Shown piece after piece: positions 35,534 through 48,000 of a DNA stretch of 64,000 nt. This stretch comes from Flammula alnicola (taxonomy: Eukaryota; Basidiomycota; Agaricomycetes; Agaricales; Strophariaceae): positions 124,001-188,000 of the forward strand of contig JADNRV010000010.1 of the NCBI GenBank assembly GCA_015499995.1, in the 5' to 3' direction. The notes under the pieces are model-generated. The model saw only the letters and a list, made by a program, of their open reading frames with translations. It made no database searches and was not told the DNA's origin. How positions within the stretch are numbered: position 1 is the stretch's first letter; the number at the start of each line of letters is the position of its first letter. A program made the translations under genes and the position numbers.

Positions 35534-37376
35534 GGTGGTTGGTATGTAAGGTTTGTTCTGTCGGTTTCGAGGACCGCCGGTGGTCACGGTTTGGCAGGTG
35601 GGTCGGACAGCGATAACCGTGAACGTTGGACAGCCTTCAACAACGGGCGTCTGCCATTATCTGGTCTCGTGCTTCGTGGCTGTGTGCCATATTTTTACCC
35701 AACAGGGAGGACAACGGCGGCGGTCTTGGGGGGATCTGCACACGAAATGCCTGTTCAGCGTGGCCCCAGCCAGATTAGTACGACAACAAGATATACACTG
35801 CGTGATGTAGTCAAGTTGTGAGAGTATGTTTTACTCTGGGACATTGGCGGAACCAAATACTTGTCTTCGATCATTCGATCATCCGTTGAATGTACTTGAT
35901 ACAGTACAAGTATTTAATCAGGTAATGTCTTTCCGATGCAAGGAGTAGAATGACTGATTTTTCAGATAGTACTCTACGTAGAAAGGCGTTTATATAGGTG
36001 CAATTATATAGGGCAAGTAAGCAGAATATTTTTATACCTGGGCTCCAGCTTAAGATAGCAAGGACGTTCGCTAAAGAGATCGATCGAAATTGCACATGTA
36101 ACTTGATCGAAAGTCCAATATCCAAGGTTAGAGGAGCAAAATCAGAATCAGAGGGATTGAACATTGTTGCCTGGACGTACCCCACGACTCCCGATTTTCC
36201 GCCTTTTGGATGACATTGCCTCTCGCCTCGACTGTCAACATCCAGCAGTAAAGAGGGGAGACTCCATCAATATGTAAGAGATGCGAGACAAATGTACTCC
36301 TTTGGACGAAAAGGGCAGTTATTAAAGTTTTCTTTGACAGGGTTGTTCGACGAGCACACAGTGCTGAGTATGAAGGCGACATGGGACTAACGATGACTGG
36401 AGGTCGCGCCGACCTTTAACTTTGTCTAGGCTACATAGAGCCTCCACAGGCACCAACACCAAATCCGCAGTATATGAGCCACAAGTTAACTCAATGAGGC
36501 GATACGACACCAGGATAAGTATGCCACCTCGCGGTTCTCCGAGTCAACAAGGACTACTTCCAGGGATCCACCGAATACCGATAGGATACTGGTACCTCAG
36601 GTTGTATTCATCCTAGGATTCTTCCTCTTACCTTTTCTCTTGCGCAGCAATGGAGAACGGTACATGAATGCCGTGAAAGAAAAATAACGCAATGATTGAG
36701 AGAAAGATCATTGACAATTTGGTCCATATCGAGATGTTATTGTCCACAACACCCCAGAGGCGTCAGTGGATCTTATCAGCGGACTCAGACCCAGTGAGAA
36801 GAACCCTGAAGAACCATGATATCAAGAACCACTGCGGCTGGGCTCATCAGAGCATTAAGTCCGTGAAATGGTAGCGAGAGCATTCCGAGAGCAAGAACTT
36901 ACCCGGCTTCCATTGGAGACTTGTTCTTCAGAATGCAGCTGACCAAGTACGAGCTGGAAACGTCGACAGTGTGCAGCTTCGATATGGAGGAATCAGGATT
37001 GCCAGTTGCCCAAGCCTTGAAGCTAGGGAAAAAAAAGGAACACGAATACAGGACCCAGACTGAACAGCTTGGTAATAGTCGGTTCCGAAGTGTCAAGCCG
37101 ACACTGAATGTTTCTTTTATCGATAAGCAGGAGGAAACAATAAATCTCCTAGAAGTATAAAGACCCAAATAACTTTGACCAAAGTTAGAACGTTCGGCTG
37201 AAATAGAACGCCACACCACCACGCTGGTCGGAGTTTAAACAATTATATCTCCTCCACCGTGACTTCGCCATGATATTCCGACAAGTGCACACCTTCCACA
37301 CGAACTGTCAGTACCCTCCGCTCCTTCGACTCCTATTTTCCCAAACCAGGCTCTTCCGGCCACATTATTTGCTATC
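35534..37376. other. Long intergenic stretch, no gene recognised
   Basis: This lies upstream of the Hsp70-like gene and of the CBP6-like gene. Several frames of 60-107 codons occur at 35.6-37.2 kb on both strands, none with a recognisable family or clear splicing. Confidence 0.45.
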
Positions 37377-37752
37377 ATGGCTGCGGTATCCACCAAGCAA
37401 CTTTCGCAGAAATTAGCCGCGATTGCAGAGTCATGGACGAAAGACCCATTTAGACCGAACCTCCAGCTGCAGACCTTCCTCAAATCGCTGGCTGCGCACC
37501 CAAGGCTGACACCACAGGCCGTCGAGGCGACACGTGCATTGAGAGATAACGATATGTACAAAAAGGTGCGTCTTCTCCCGCAAACCTCTTCGTGTTTATT
37601 CCAACGAATCTGTGTTTCAGTACCCGTTATCCAAAAAAATGCTGCGTCCAGCCTCATCTCCTCTACATTACGAGCGACTTGTTGAAGGCTATGAGAAAAG
37701 TGCGCAGGGTATTGGCCGGCCGTGGTGGAAGGTCTTCTTCGGAATTTGGTGA
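37377..37752 (+). CDS. Probable CBP6/UQCC2-like mitochondrial assembly factor
   Basis: Two exons (37377-37565, 37621-37752) separated by a 55-base intron give 106 residues. The first exon starts MAAVSTKQLSQKLAAIAESW and includes DPFRPNLQLQTFLKSLA. The second begins YPLSKKMLRPASSPLHYERL and ends GRPWWKVFFGIW. Size, the YPLSKKML-PAS-P-HYERL block and the basic, helical composition fit the CBP6/UQCC2 family, which helps translate and assemble cytochrome b of complex III. The match is from memory of family shape, so another small LYR-like or complex assembly factor is possible. The coding model itself is solid. Confidence 0.65.
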
Positions 37753-38250
37753 TTTTTCCAGTTCCAACGGGTATGAAGGTCATCTCCATCTGTTATTTTC
37801 GGCGCGTCGTAATAAAACTCATTTATCGCGCCTTTAATACGTCTATCATTATTACATTAGGAAATTAAGATGAGGTTCTGGGGACGCCGTGGAATCTTGA
37901 ACCCGACATACGTTAGATTCACGACTTCAAGAAATTCCGGGTTTTCCTCATACCCGAAATTAAATCCTGAATCAAGTTTCTTTGTTTAAGAAAACAAAAG
38001 GTCCTCCAGGTCAATGATGGACGACATGACGATTTATTTATCCGGACGACCAGGGCCATGGCCGTGGAACATACTATGGCATTTGGGGAGGTCGTGCTGT
38101 TTTTAACAACTTGACACGGAATAAATAAACCGGGAACGGTTAGGCTATTTATGCACGGTGATAGTGGCGAAAGGCATCAAGCATGCAAGTAGCTGGATAT
38201 GTATAATACGTCATGCTTTCTAATCTGAGGCAGAGGCCTTTCGGAATCAA
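37753..38250. other. Intergenic between convergent genes
   Basis: AT-rich 3' flanks of the CBP6-like gene and NOC2. I see no gene. Confidence 0.5.
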
Positions 38251-41002
38251 TCAATCCTCCTCCAGAATTTCGTCCTCGCCTTCTCGAGCCTGCCATGAGA
38301 GCGAAAAGCGAGGATCAGTAAGAATTCTCCATACTCTCGAAAAGATGTCGAGAAGAAAGAAAAATGATGCACGGAATAACTGACCTTTTCGACAAGTTTG
38401 CGCCGTTTTTCCCGTGTCTTTCTTTGGACTTTGACGTACTTGCCGAGAGGCGTGTCATCGAGCTTGCCTTTCAGGTTTTTCTCCCACTCCTGAACGTCCC
38501 CGATTTTGGCAGGAGCGAACTGTACGGATTTGCGGCGCTGTTCCATCCATTTCGCACTTTCCTCCACCCGCTCTAGGAACACTTTAACGAGAGCGTGTTC
38601 CTTGCCAGATCCCGTCTTGGAATTTTTCAGGCTCTTCCGCAGGAGAATGGTTATGGGCACGACGATCTCTGGGAACGCGATGCTTCCATGCACTGGGACG
38701 CTGGAAAGCCATTCCGCCAAGAGGTAGACGGTCTCTTCGGTAAGGCCCTCAGAGAGGACTCGCGTCTTTACGTATTGTTGAGGTACCCGGATCTGGACAT
38801 CGAAGTCAAGCGGTCGTAGTGTGGAAGATTTGGGGCGGGTAGATGACACCAGACACGAGACGAGGATAGGAACGAGGTGCGAAGAGATGGGGATATACGT
38901 TTGCGTGTGTTTCGTGAGGTGTAACAGCGAACGAATGATTTGGAGATGGAAAGGATGCGAACGACTGTTGGGAACAAGTCTGGTAATAAAAAATCGGCGT
39001 CAGATCGTAGGACGAAAAGATAAGAATAGTTATATTCACTTGATAGCTCCAAGGCAGACCTGCACCAATGGGTAGATGAGCGATCTTAGTTCGCTCTCCT
39101 TTCCATTAACGATTTCCGAATCAACATCACACGCTCTGGCGAGCACGATGCACCAAAAATCGACACAGTGGACAAACTGCCAGTTGTACACGTGTTTGAA
39201 TGATTCCTGAACAAGGAAGGTTTTCAGATTCTTTATGGAGTGATATGATTACATTATTACAGACCTTCGATTTTATTTTCATGCTATTGCGCAAATGGAT
39301 AGCAAGCTGACGGATGTACCCAAACGCGTGCTGATAAGCGGTAGCATGATCAACACAGAAGACATCTGACGCAGAGTTCTTCATGAGGTTTATAGATGGC
39401 AGCGTGTATGCGCTTGTCAACTTTGAGCACCGGATTAACGCGAGATATGTAGACTGTCAAAAGCAATTAAGTCGTCAAGGAAAGCGCGAAAGGCGGTATA
39501 GCGCAAATCTTACCTTAAGAATTGTGTCCATTATAGATTCATCAGTTGAGGTTGCAAGTTTCCTGATGGAGAGGAAGGCTGCTATCCGGATGCTGTCTGA
39601 GCCACTTGACCAGAGCTCTAGGCATTTCTGGTGTCAAACGATAAGAACATAAGAACAAATAGGCGGAATTAGTTAAACTGACTTTCAGATATGCTTTGAC
39701 GGATTTGCGGCTGTTGATGATATAAGGAACGATTTTTGCGCTCTCCGTCAGAGCGAGACGCAGGGTGTCTTGGTCCGTTAGTTGCGAGAGTATGTGGGTG
39801 ACATTTCGGAAGTAGGAGAGGATAAGCTTTTGCAGCGTCTTGAATTTTGGGGTTTGAGTAGGGGCTTTGCTGGAGGAACCATAAATAAATATTCAGTCAT
39901 AAACACAATAATCACCCACAATTTTCCGTTGGGAAGAGTCCTATAAGGTACATGGTGCTCCAACACAATAGGTGTATACCTCAGAGTGGTAGTAACAAGT
40001 TTGTTATATACTGGTAGTACAAGTCAGCTCAATTGTCAAGAGTCGAATTAATATTCAACTAACCAGAAGAGCTGTCGATAGTCCAAGCAAGCACTTGACC
40101 GTCTTCGTTCATATGAGCTGCTGACCGGAACGCGATGAGAAGTTTCCGTAGGGCGCGTAGTGATCTTTGCTAGAAGAAAGAGGCTCTTTAGAGGCCGTAG
40201 GACGCATACTGTTTTTCTCTTACCTGCAGGAGAGATTTCTGCCACTGTCGCAGATGGTCTTTTGTCAAAATGGGTATTTGCTCCTCCTCCTCTGCCATTG
40301 AAACGTCGCCATCTCTTTCGTCTTCGTCTTCGGATGAACCTCCCTGAAGAGCGTCCGCTTTGAAATTTAAAAGCTCTTGATCATTTTCTTGGAGATACTT
40401 GTAGAATTCGGGATCTTTCTCGGCGAGTTTTGACAGTTCAAGAATGTGCTTTTCGCCATCCAGGTCTGTATAGTCAAAGTCAATTTTTATCGCTCTACTT
40501 GTTATATGGAAAGATGGCGCACCATCCAAGTCGTCGACTGAAGCAAACGAGCCCTCGTCGTCCGACTCTCCGATATCTTCATCATCGGAGTCCTGGTCAC
40601 TTCCAATCTAGGTGCTTACAGTTAGAAACAGCAAGTATAAAAGCAGACGAGGGACTAACATCTTCTTCCATGTCCTCGTCGTTACTTTCGTCCATAAAGT
40701 CGCCATTAAGGAAGCTATCCACCGTCAAGGGTTTTGAACTGCTCAAGCAAGAAAATCAATACGTATGCCATAAACCTTGAAAATGTCTCACCTTTTGACC
40801 GGTTTTTGCGTCTCCTCATCATCATCGTCTTCGTCTTCGTCGTCGCCTCCAACTGCACGTCCCTTGCCCTTTGAATCCTTGTTCCCCCCCTTCGACGTTG
40901 GATTTTCTTCGTGATCTGCTGTTTCTTATGGCGAGCCTGGATCGTCTTTTTCAATTGGCCGCTTGCGACGAATTTTTTGGTGGCTTTAGTAGCTTTCCCC
41001 AT
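38251..41002 (-). CDS. NOC2: Nucleolar complex protein 2 (Noc2)
   Basis: A multi-exon gene from [20 protein letters not shown] at 41002 to ILEED at 38251. The N-terminus is very basic, then acidic ([20 protein letters not shown]). The middle includes [20 protein letters not shown] and [14 protein letters not shown]. The conserved C-terminal half includes [72 protein letters not shown] and the Lys-rich KLVEKV end. Noc2 pairs with Noc1 or Noc3 in pre-60S ribosome assembly and export. As sequenced, a run of seven C at 40884-40890 leaves the first exon one base out of frame between TKKIQRR and [11 protein letters not shown]; both sides are clearly coding. It is divergently transcribed from bL31m with 214 bases between the starts. 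Confidence 0.9.
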
Positions 41003-41216
41003 GTCGAATAACGGTTCCAACTCGGTGAAACGGGATGAAGAGCAGCAACAAAATACCCTGGGATTACGTCAGCCGATCGAAAGTGGCTGACTCGCGGTGG
41101 GTTGGCGGCGGCCCGTGGCGTCCCTGTATTTGGACCTAAAGCCGTCGAGCAACAACCGCTTTTTCCTGAAGGCTGACGCGACTTCCGCAAGCAGAGTTGT
41201 ACCACAAACTCTAACG

Positions 41217-41681
41217 ATGCTCGCGGTATCACGGATGCGCTCCCTATTGAACACACAAACGAATCTATGGCTCCCTGCGCAGCACACTTGCCGCTTCTCC
41301 AACTCTCCGTATGGCCGGACACATGTCTGGAAGCGAAGACCACCAGTGCTTCCCAACCCGCTCGTTCCCAAATTTCCCCAGAAAGTCATTCGCTCAGACG
41401 GGACATCGTTTACGCACTGGACAACGTCTCCAAAGTCCCTGGTGCGGCTGACACGAGATACCACCAATAACCCGTATTGGAACACAGGGAACCCCAGTGA
41501 CCGGACCTTTGAGGAGGAAAGCACGACCACTGGGCGTATGGGCAGGTTCAGTCGGAGGTTTGAGGAGTTGGGATCGGAACTCGATGACACCCAGTGGATG
41601 GAGGAGATGTCGACCGTCATGAAACAAGAAGTCATCGTTGAGAAGGAGAAGCCGAAAGCAAAGGGAAAAGGCAAAAAGTAG
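41217..41681 (+). CDS. Mitochondrial large-subunit ribosomal protein bL31m
   Basis: A single-exon frame of 154 residues from the ATG at 41217 (MLAVSRMRSLLNTQTNLWLP). The basic, Arg/Ser/Leu-rich start has the look of a mitochondrial targeting peptide. The core VIRSDGTSFTHWTTSPKSLV then LTRDTTNNPYWN matches the SDG...NNPxWN pattern of the fungal bL31m family (yeast MRPL36), and GRMGRFSRRFEELG matches the following GRLDRFNKRY segment. The tail is Lys-rich (KEKPKAKGKGKK). It is part of the mitochondrial 54S large subunit. The frame is open upstream of the ATG, but no other ATG precedes it. Confidence 0.8.
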   Translation: MLAVSRMRSLLNTQTNLWLPAQHTCRFSNSPYGRTHVWKRRPPVLPNPLVPKFPQKVIRSDGTSFTHWTTSPKSLVRLTRDTTNNPYWNTGNPSDRTFEEESTTTGRMGRFSRRFEELGSELDDTQWMEEMSTVMKQEVIVEKEKPKAKGKGKK

Positions 41682-42488
41682 ACGGTTTTTTGACTATGTG
41701 GTACGTCCCTTTCTTTGATAGTAAGCGCATCACTCGTCTTCTTGAACCTTTCAGCCCTGCTAATTTATAAACGTACAGACGGGTCGCGTTTACGCATAAT
41801 ATCACTCTACGATGCTTTTTTTCTTCCACGGTTTCATTGCCCCTTCCCTCGCCCTCTCCGCTCTGGCATAAGGACATGGTCTGCCATCTTGATTATGGAG
41901 GGACATTTCGCTGAAAATCTACTCATGCCGACTTGAATAATTCACTTGAATGTCGTCCAACATTGACTGATGTCCTCTACTTCTATCTGAAGTCTCACTG
42001 TCATGTATTTCCGTTAACTCTAGGGTGGTTTCTAGGACGGCATTGTCCCTTGTCTTCGATATGCGGCCAGCGGGCAGTGCCAATGAAAATTCCTTGGGAA
42101 ACAGAATTGATACCCTTGGGCTGGTTAGAAGACTGGCATGTATGGTAGACCAGAGCCGAAGATTGGAATTGGCAAGCATGCGCCAGTTCGGCCAAAGCCC
42201 TCGAAGAGCGCTGATAGTTACATGGGTCTTCTCTCCGAGCCGTTTACTGCAGCTCGTCGAGGTGAAATACGTAGAGTCCGCTTCGTTTGAATTTTGTCAG
42301 TCGAGGCAGCAGTTGTGCGGGCCGATGCCTTGATTTCCAAACACGACCAACATGAGCGCTTTGAACAGTTGCTGAAATTCAAATTGGCCAGTGTTTTGTG
42401 CACAGGCCCATGGCCTTTGTCGACCGCCTTCAACTACACTATTATTCACCCTTCAATCCAAGGCAGAGAAAGGGACCCAACAATACCC
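41682..42488. other. Intergenic, no gene recognised
   Basis: This lies between bL31m and the METTL14-like gene. The frame of the latter is open back to about 42294 but has no ATG, so it is treated as leader. Confidence 0.45.
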
Positions 42489-44634
42489 ATGGCTACACTT
42501 GCGATAGAATCCACGGTGCAGGCCATCGCAGAGGCTAATGAACTGCTCGCCGCACATGCGGCATTAATACTACGCGTCAGGTCTTCGCAAAAGCAGCACA
42601 GGCAACAGCTTCATTCGGTTCATTCGCCACCTACAAACCTGCTAAGATTGCCTTTTATTCCGTCTCCACCTCCATCTCCACCTCCGGACGATTCTCCACC
42701 TTCTTCTCCGGTCACAGAGCCGACTATTAGGCAAGATCTGCCTCCGGCCAAGCGAGCGCGTACTGCTCGATATCACAACTATGTTCCAGAGGAGGAGACG
42801 ATACGGAATGACTATTCCCAGCGATATGTCGATAGTGGCGAGTGGCCGCAGAACTGGGTTCTAGGCGCTGAGCCTGAGCATCGGTTCGAAGAGTGAGTTG
42901 ATTGACGACGAGTCGGCGAGAAGCTGGCTAAACTGGGATTTAGATACCCCAAGCAGCAGCGTCTGCTAAATTTGAAGAAGGCCTCCGTGAATCAGTACTC
43001 TCTTCCTCCTTCGTACCTGCCTTTCTCCGAACTCAAGTCCTTGCATCCTTCAAAATTTGACGTCATATTACTCGACCCTCCCTTTTCGTCGACGTTTACG
43101 TGGGACCACCTTCAGGAGATCAATATTCCTTCTCTAGCAGGAGATCCTAGCTTTGTTTTTCTGTGGGTTGGGAGTGGGGCCGGAGAAGGCTTGGAAAGAG
43201 GTCGGGAGGTGTTGGCGAAATGGGGCTACCGTCGATGCGAGGATGTGGTATGGATCAAGACGAACAAGACGACGAATCAAGGTCCAGGGACGGACCCGCC
43301 GACAACTTCACTGTTTACGAGGACGAAGCAACATTGTCTGATGGGTATCAGAGGGACCGTACGTCGTTCTACAGACAGCTGGTTCGTGCATTGTAATGTT
43401 GGTATGTCCTCGTCTTATCTATGTTAACCTGTATACTGTTTTTTAACGTATAAATTTTACAGATACAGATGTCATCATATGGGAAGGAGACCCTGATGAC
43501 CCCACACGAAAACCACCAGAAATGTATACCCTGGTCGAGAACTTCTGTCTTGGGATGCGTCGTCTCGAGGTGTTCGGCAAACTCTCCTCTCTGCGGCGTG
43601 GATGGGTGACGGCGCTCGCGCCAGGCCAAGAAGAGCATCTACCCTCTGGTGGTGCCCTAAACGTAGAGGGGGAAGAAGGCGGCATTGCGACGCGATGGGT
43701 ACAGGAATCCTGGGAGGAAGGTATCAGGGAGCTGGCGAACGGCGGCAAGCCCGTCGTGCCGATGACGCAGGAAATCGATAACCTGCGCCCCAAGTCTCCC
43801 GTTAGGCCGGGGCAAGGGAATACCAACACAAATACCAACATGGGTGGCGGCCCGAATAACGCCAGCGGATCTGGGTCGCAGATTATGGCTGTCAGTATGG
43901 CTGGGCCCAATCGGTTCGGCTCGGGAGGAGGAGGGCACAGAAGCTCCAATAGCGGGTTCGCTAATATGGGTAATGCGCCCATGAACATGCAGAACCAGAT
44001 GATGGGGCAGAACGCGATGATGGTGCAGCCCATGATGGGGATGACCGGGATGGGTCCTCATCAGATGGGCATGGGGATGGGCAACATGGAAGAGCTTATG
44101 GGTGGGTGGAACCCGATGATGGGTGGCATGGGTAACATGGGCGTCGGCGGGATGGGCAGTGGGATACCTGCTCGTGGAATGAACATGAATAACGCCGGGA
44201 TCCCTGGTATGGCGAACGCCGCTGGCGCTGCTACTGGGATGGCGACCGGCCATGGTATGTCTGGCATGGTGAACTCTGGCATGGGTATGCCTGCCAACAA
44301 CGCAATGGCGTCTACCATGGGCAACTTGCCCATGCACATGATGGGGCAGATGGGTATGGGCAACGCCTTTTCTGGGCAGGGCGTCGGTGTCGGAGGGGGA
44401 AATTTTGGCGCCGGTGGTATGCCCATGTTCAATAACAACGGCGTGATGAACGGCTGGACCGGCGACCAGGGGCAGTATGGCATGGACGCGGGGTGGGGGG
44501 AAGGTGATCCCAGTGGGATGATGGGCGTTAACATTCCTGGTATGGTGGGAGGGATGAATATGGGCAATATGGGCAACATGCCCATGGGTGGGATGGGTAT
44601 GAACCAACAGTGGGGTGGATCTGGGAATTTCTGA
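42489..44634 (+). CDS. METTL14-like MT-A70 protein with Met/Gly-rich tail
   Basis: Three exons (42489-42892, 42944-43401, 43463-44634) give 677 residues. The N-terminal third is proline-rich with ERYVDSGEW-like spacing (YSQRYVDSGEWPQNWVLGAE). The MT-A70 domain follows: KFDVILLDPPF, FTWDHLQEINIPSLAGDPSF, VFLWVGSGAGEGLERGREVL, KWGYRRCEDVVWIKTNK, RTKQHCLMGIRGTVRRSTD and ENFCLGMRRLEVFG. These last blocks are those of METTL14 rather than METTL3. METTL14 supports METTL3 in N6-methyladenosine writing on mRNA in the nucleus. The active-site-like tetrad is DPPF; animal METTL14 has EPPL. The last ~270 residues are almost all Gly, Met, Asn and Ala (MGGMGNMGVGG-type), probably disordered and condensate-prone. 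Confidence 0.85.
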
Positions 44635-45078
44635 AGGCTCGTTCCAACTTTTCATCCAGAGATTCTTGTAATTTATTTTAGTATGTGTACCATACATAGT
44701 TATGTTTCTTGGACGCTTTCATGATACCTTGTATATTACTGCATGCTTTTTTTAAGTTCAATATTGTGTATATAAGTAGACGTTTCTCTTTTGATGCACC
44801 TGAAATAGGCAGCAGGCAGCATAATTCCGTGTTAAGACCTTCGTCGTACGTACCGTTGAATGCCACTGCAGACTACTGTGCAACCAAATTAACCCCGGGC
44901 CGCCGAAATTATCTACCGGCAGCTATCGGCAGCAGTCTAATTTATGTAAAAGGATCAGATCTAGTAGGTTCAACGAGGACAATGTTGGACCCGATATATT
45001 TCCTTCTTTTTACCCTCCTTTCTTTACCTCTTTCTCTTGAAGGGACTTAATTGCAGCAGAATTTTGTGCGCATTCGTA
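44635..45078. other. Intergenic, no gene recognised
   Basis: This holds the 3' flank of the METTL14-like gene and the promoter of the TPR/DUF4470-like gene. Nothing else is seen. Confidence 0.5.
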
Positions 45079-48000
45079 ATGGCAGAGGCAGCTAACCAGC
45101 AAGGCAACGCCGCGTACAAAGAAGGCAACTACATAAAGTGAGCCAAGATGTCCACAATCTCACTTTTCTCCAAGTGAAGTCTTTCTTTCCCTTTTTTCAG
45201 CGCACGAAAATTCTTTGCAGAGGTGTCTTTCTCACTCTTAATCCCATAATTGTGTTTATTTAAAGGTTGCATATCTTTTCAGGCTACAAAATTCGATCAC
45301 AAAGAGCCTAAATACCCTTCCAATCTCAGTGCCGTTCTGTATGAACTGGGCAGATATCCCGAATGTATCAAGGCAATTTACCTCTCGTGGCAACGTTTGG
45401 AGTCACAGAATATGATCGACGGAAAACCATCTATGCCTCCTGAATTGGAACCGCTTGGCCTCAAACTCGCCACACGGTTTGCCAAAGCTAAAAGCAATGG
45501 CTATTCCAGCAAGACGATCTCTCTGCATGCCAAACCACCCGTCGACGCTGCTGCTGCGCAGAACGAAAGGGTTGTAAACACACTTGAGGCAGATATCGAA
45601 AATTTTGCCACGTTGGAACGCGCAGGACACGTAGATGCGAGGATTAAGGATATCAGGTCGGCTTGGGCACAATGGCGAGCGATACGCGATCATTGCTCTA
45701 GTCATACCGCGAAAGAGTGTAAGGCGGAACTTGCCGCTGCAGAGACGTGTTTAAGGGCCATGCCCATCTTCAAGTCACCTTCGTGAGCACATTGATTTGC
45801 TTTAATTTTGTTTTACGCATCTCATCCGGCTGATAGTGACCCGACACTGGAGTTCTTTACGGTGGGGATGATTTTCTCTCTACAAGAATGATATCTCACC
45901 TCTATCCTCTACAGTTTGGCCATGACGAGGTTCAATCGCTCATGAATGGCATCAACGGATCTTCCTTCGATGACTGTTGCCTAGACTCCCCGATGTATAA
46001 AGATCAACAAGACTGGACATTTCTTTTCGGAGGCTCAGGTGATGGTAAGTTTGTAGAATCCTAATAACACGTCCTGCCATTATTTATTCCGATTATGCCC
46101 AGGTCGTCATGTCTTTGGGACGTTTATGCATCTTGCAGACATGGCGAACGAAACAGGAATGGTTGAGCAATTGGACCTGATTACTGTTCATATGACGCTC
46201 ATGGATGTTCACCCCGCCTCGCTGGCGCGGATTATCATTGTGTTGGCTCTTCTTCGCCAAATTTTGGAGGCGCGCCTTAGCAAAGACAAGGCGAGACGCT
46301 TGGAGCTTTATACTACACTCTTTTACCTCTATACTTCCATGTTGATGCCTGATTATTGTCGTCAAATGTGAGCCCCCTTTCTACTTTCGTTCCGTTATCT
46401 TAGTCTGACTACCTTACAGAATCATGGATACTGCAAAGACTCTGGTTGACGAGCTACCTCGAGGAATCCACAGTCTCTCGAAATGCTTAAATATCAATGA
46501 ACAAAGCTATCCAGCGATCCTAGACGTCCTTCGATACTGGTCAACGCCGCTTGCAAAATCGACGAAAATCTTCATTCAAAGAAGTGCCGATTCTATGGCA
46601 TATTTTATAAATCTCACAGCTCAGATTGGGGCCAAGCTGAATCTCAGTAAACCTGCCCCAGAATCTCTGAAAAAGGGATCAAACTCAAACCCTCGATCAG
46701 GACCTTTGGATGCTTACAACGACCCCGACGCAGAAGCTGCCCTTTTCAAACGCGTCCGAGTCTTACTTCCACCGAAGCCTTTCCTATCCCGCCATCCTGC
46801 GCTGGCTCAGCTGGTCAAGTCTTATAAATCAGCCCCGGATAGTCTATACGCAGCTGCCATGTGGGAAATCGAAGAGACCTGGAAGCCCAATCCTACCCTT
46901 TTTGTAAGTGTATGCTATGAACTTTACTCTCCAGCGTGCTCATTCAGTGTATTGGCGCACTTGTAGGACAAACATTCAACGGAACATAGAGAATTAGCTG
47001 ATCATGGGGGCTACCCTGGTGTTTCGACGAACCCTTTCGACAGCCTTACTTCGTACACCAAATTTGCCTCTGAATTTCAGCGCGGATCTCCGCCCGCGTT
47101 TTGCAGAGGCACTACAGGCTTTGCCGTTACAACCCAGTTTTTTGACCTGGTCGCCGACGCTATCTGGGAATTGCAGAATACCCTCAAAGTGGAGGTCGTA
47201 GTATCAGAGGTTATGACTGGGGTTTCCAAATTGTTTGCAGGAGAGCTTGGCCGCCGTCCGAAGGACTTCCCTGTCGATTACACGCGTATCTGGTTGAGCA
47301 ACGTTCCGTATGTGCATTTCGGTTGTTTTTGACCCCGAATTCTTACCTAAATCGTCGTAGTGATTATACCAATGGTATGCTCAACACCGCGGTCCATCTT
47401 GTACCGCACCTCGAACCGAGGGGGCTGGCAATGTCAAATTGCCTGCTTAACACGGGAAATTGGCCCACGATTGCTGATTATTGTTACAAGTAAGGCGTCG
47501 TGCATATTTTTTCGTTCTCTGTGCTAAGCTATCCCATTTTCATGTAGCTATACCCTTTTGCGTCCTCATGACGTGCCTCGCATCTTGGGCTGTGAAGTCA
47601 TAAATCCGCAGAGCTCAGGTTGGGATGACATTGCTGTGAGACAAATCAAGCTTCCTCTACCACTGGATAAACTAGCATCGAAGAAAGAACTTCATACTTG
47701 GCTAGCCCATCTTCTGCTTTGCATTCTCTGCAATGGAGTTCCAAAACCTCCGCCTTCAAGAGTTGACCTACCGAACAATCTCGGTGCTTTCTTCCATGTC
47801 CTCGTTCATTTGCACCGAGTCGGCTTCCCATCTCACTGGATCGGAGACTTTGTCCAATCTGTCGTTTCTGATAACCTCGTCACTGATGTTGCGCCATATC
47901 TCGGCCGTCTGCCAATCCCAATGACGGAAGTCAACAAAAGGAAAGCTTCTCGCAGAATATACCTCGATGCATGGCAAGCGGAATTACAGGTCATCCTGGC

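Noticed and set aside
35900..37200. Several 60-107 codon frames between the Hsp70-like and CBP6-like genes
   Set aside because: They overlap on both strands, lack family resemblance and show no consistent splicing.
37235..37789. 184-codon minus-strand frame
   Set aside because: It overlaps the two-exon CBP6-like gene; splice sites and conserved ends support the plus-strand model.
41069..41674. 201-codon minus-strand frame
   Set aside because: It is antisense to bL31m, whose conserved motifs are on the plus strand.
43657..44697. Long minus-strand open frame (346 codons), His/Pro-rich
   Set aside because: It is antisense to the Met/Gly-rich tail of the METTL14-like gene; repetitive GGC/ATG codons keep the opposite strand open.
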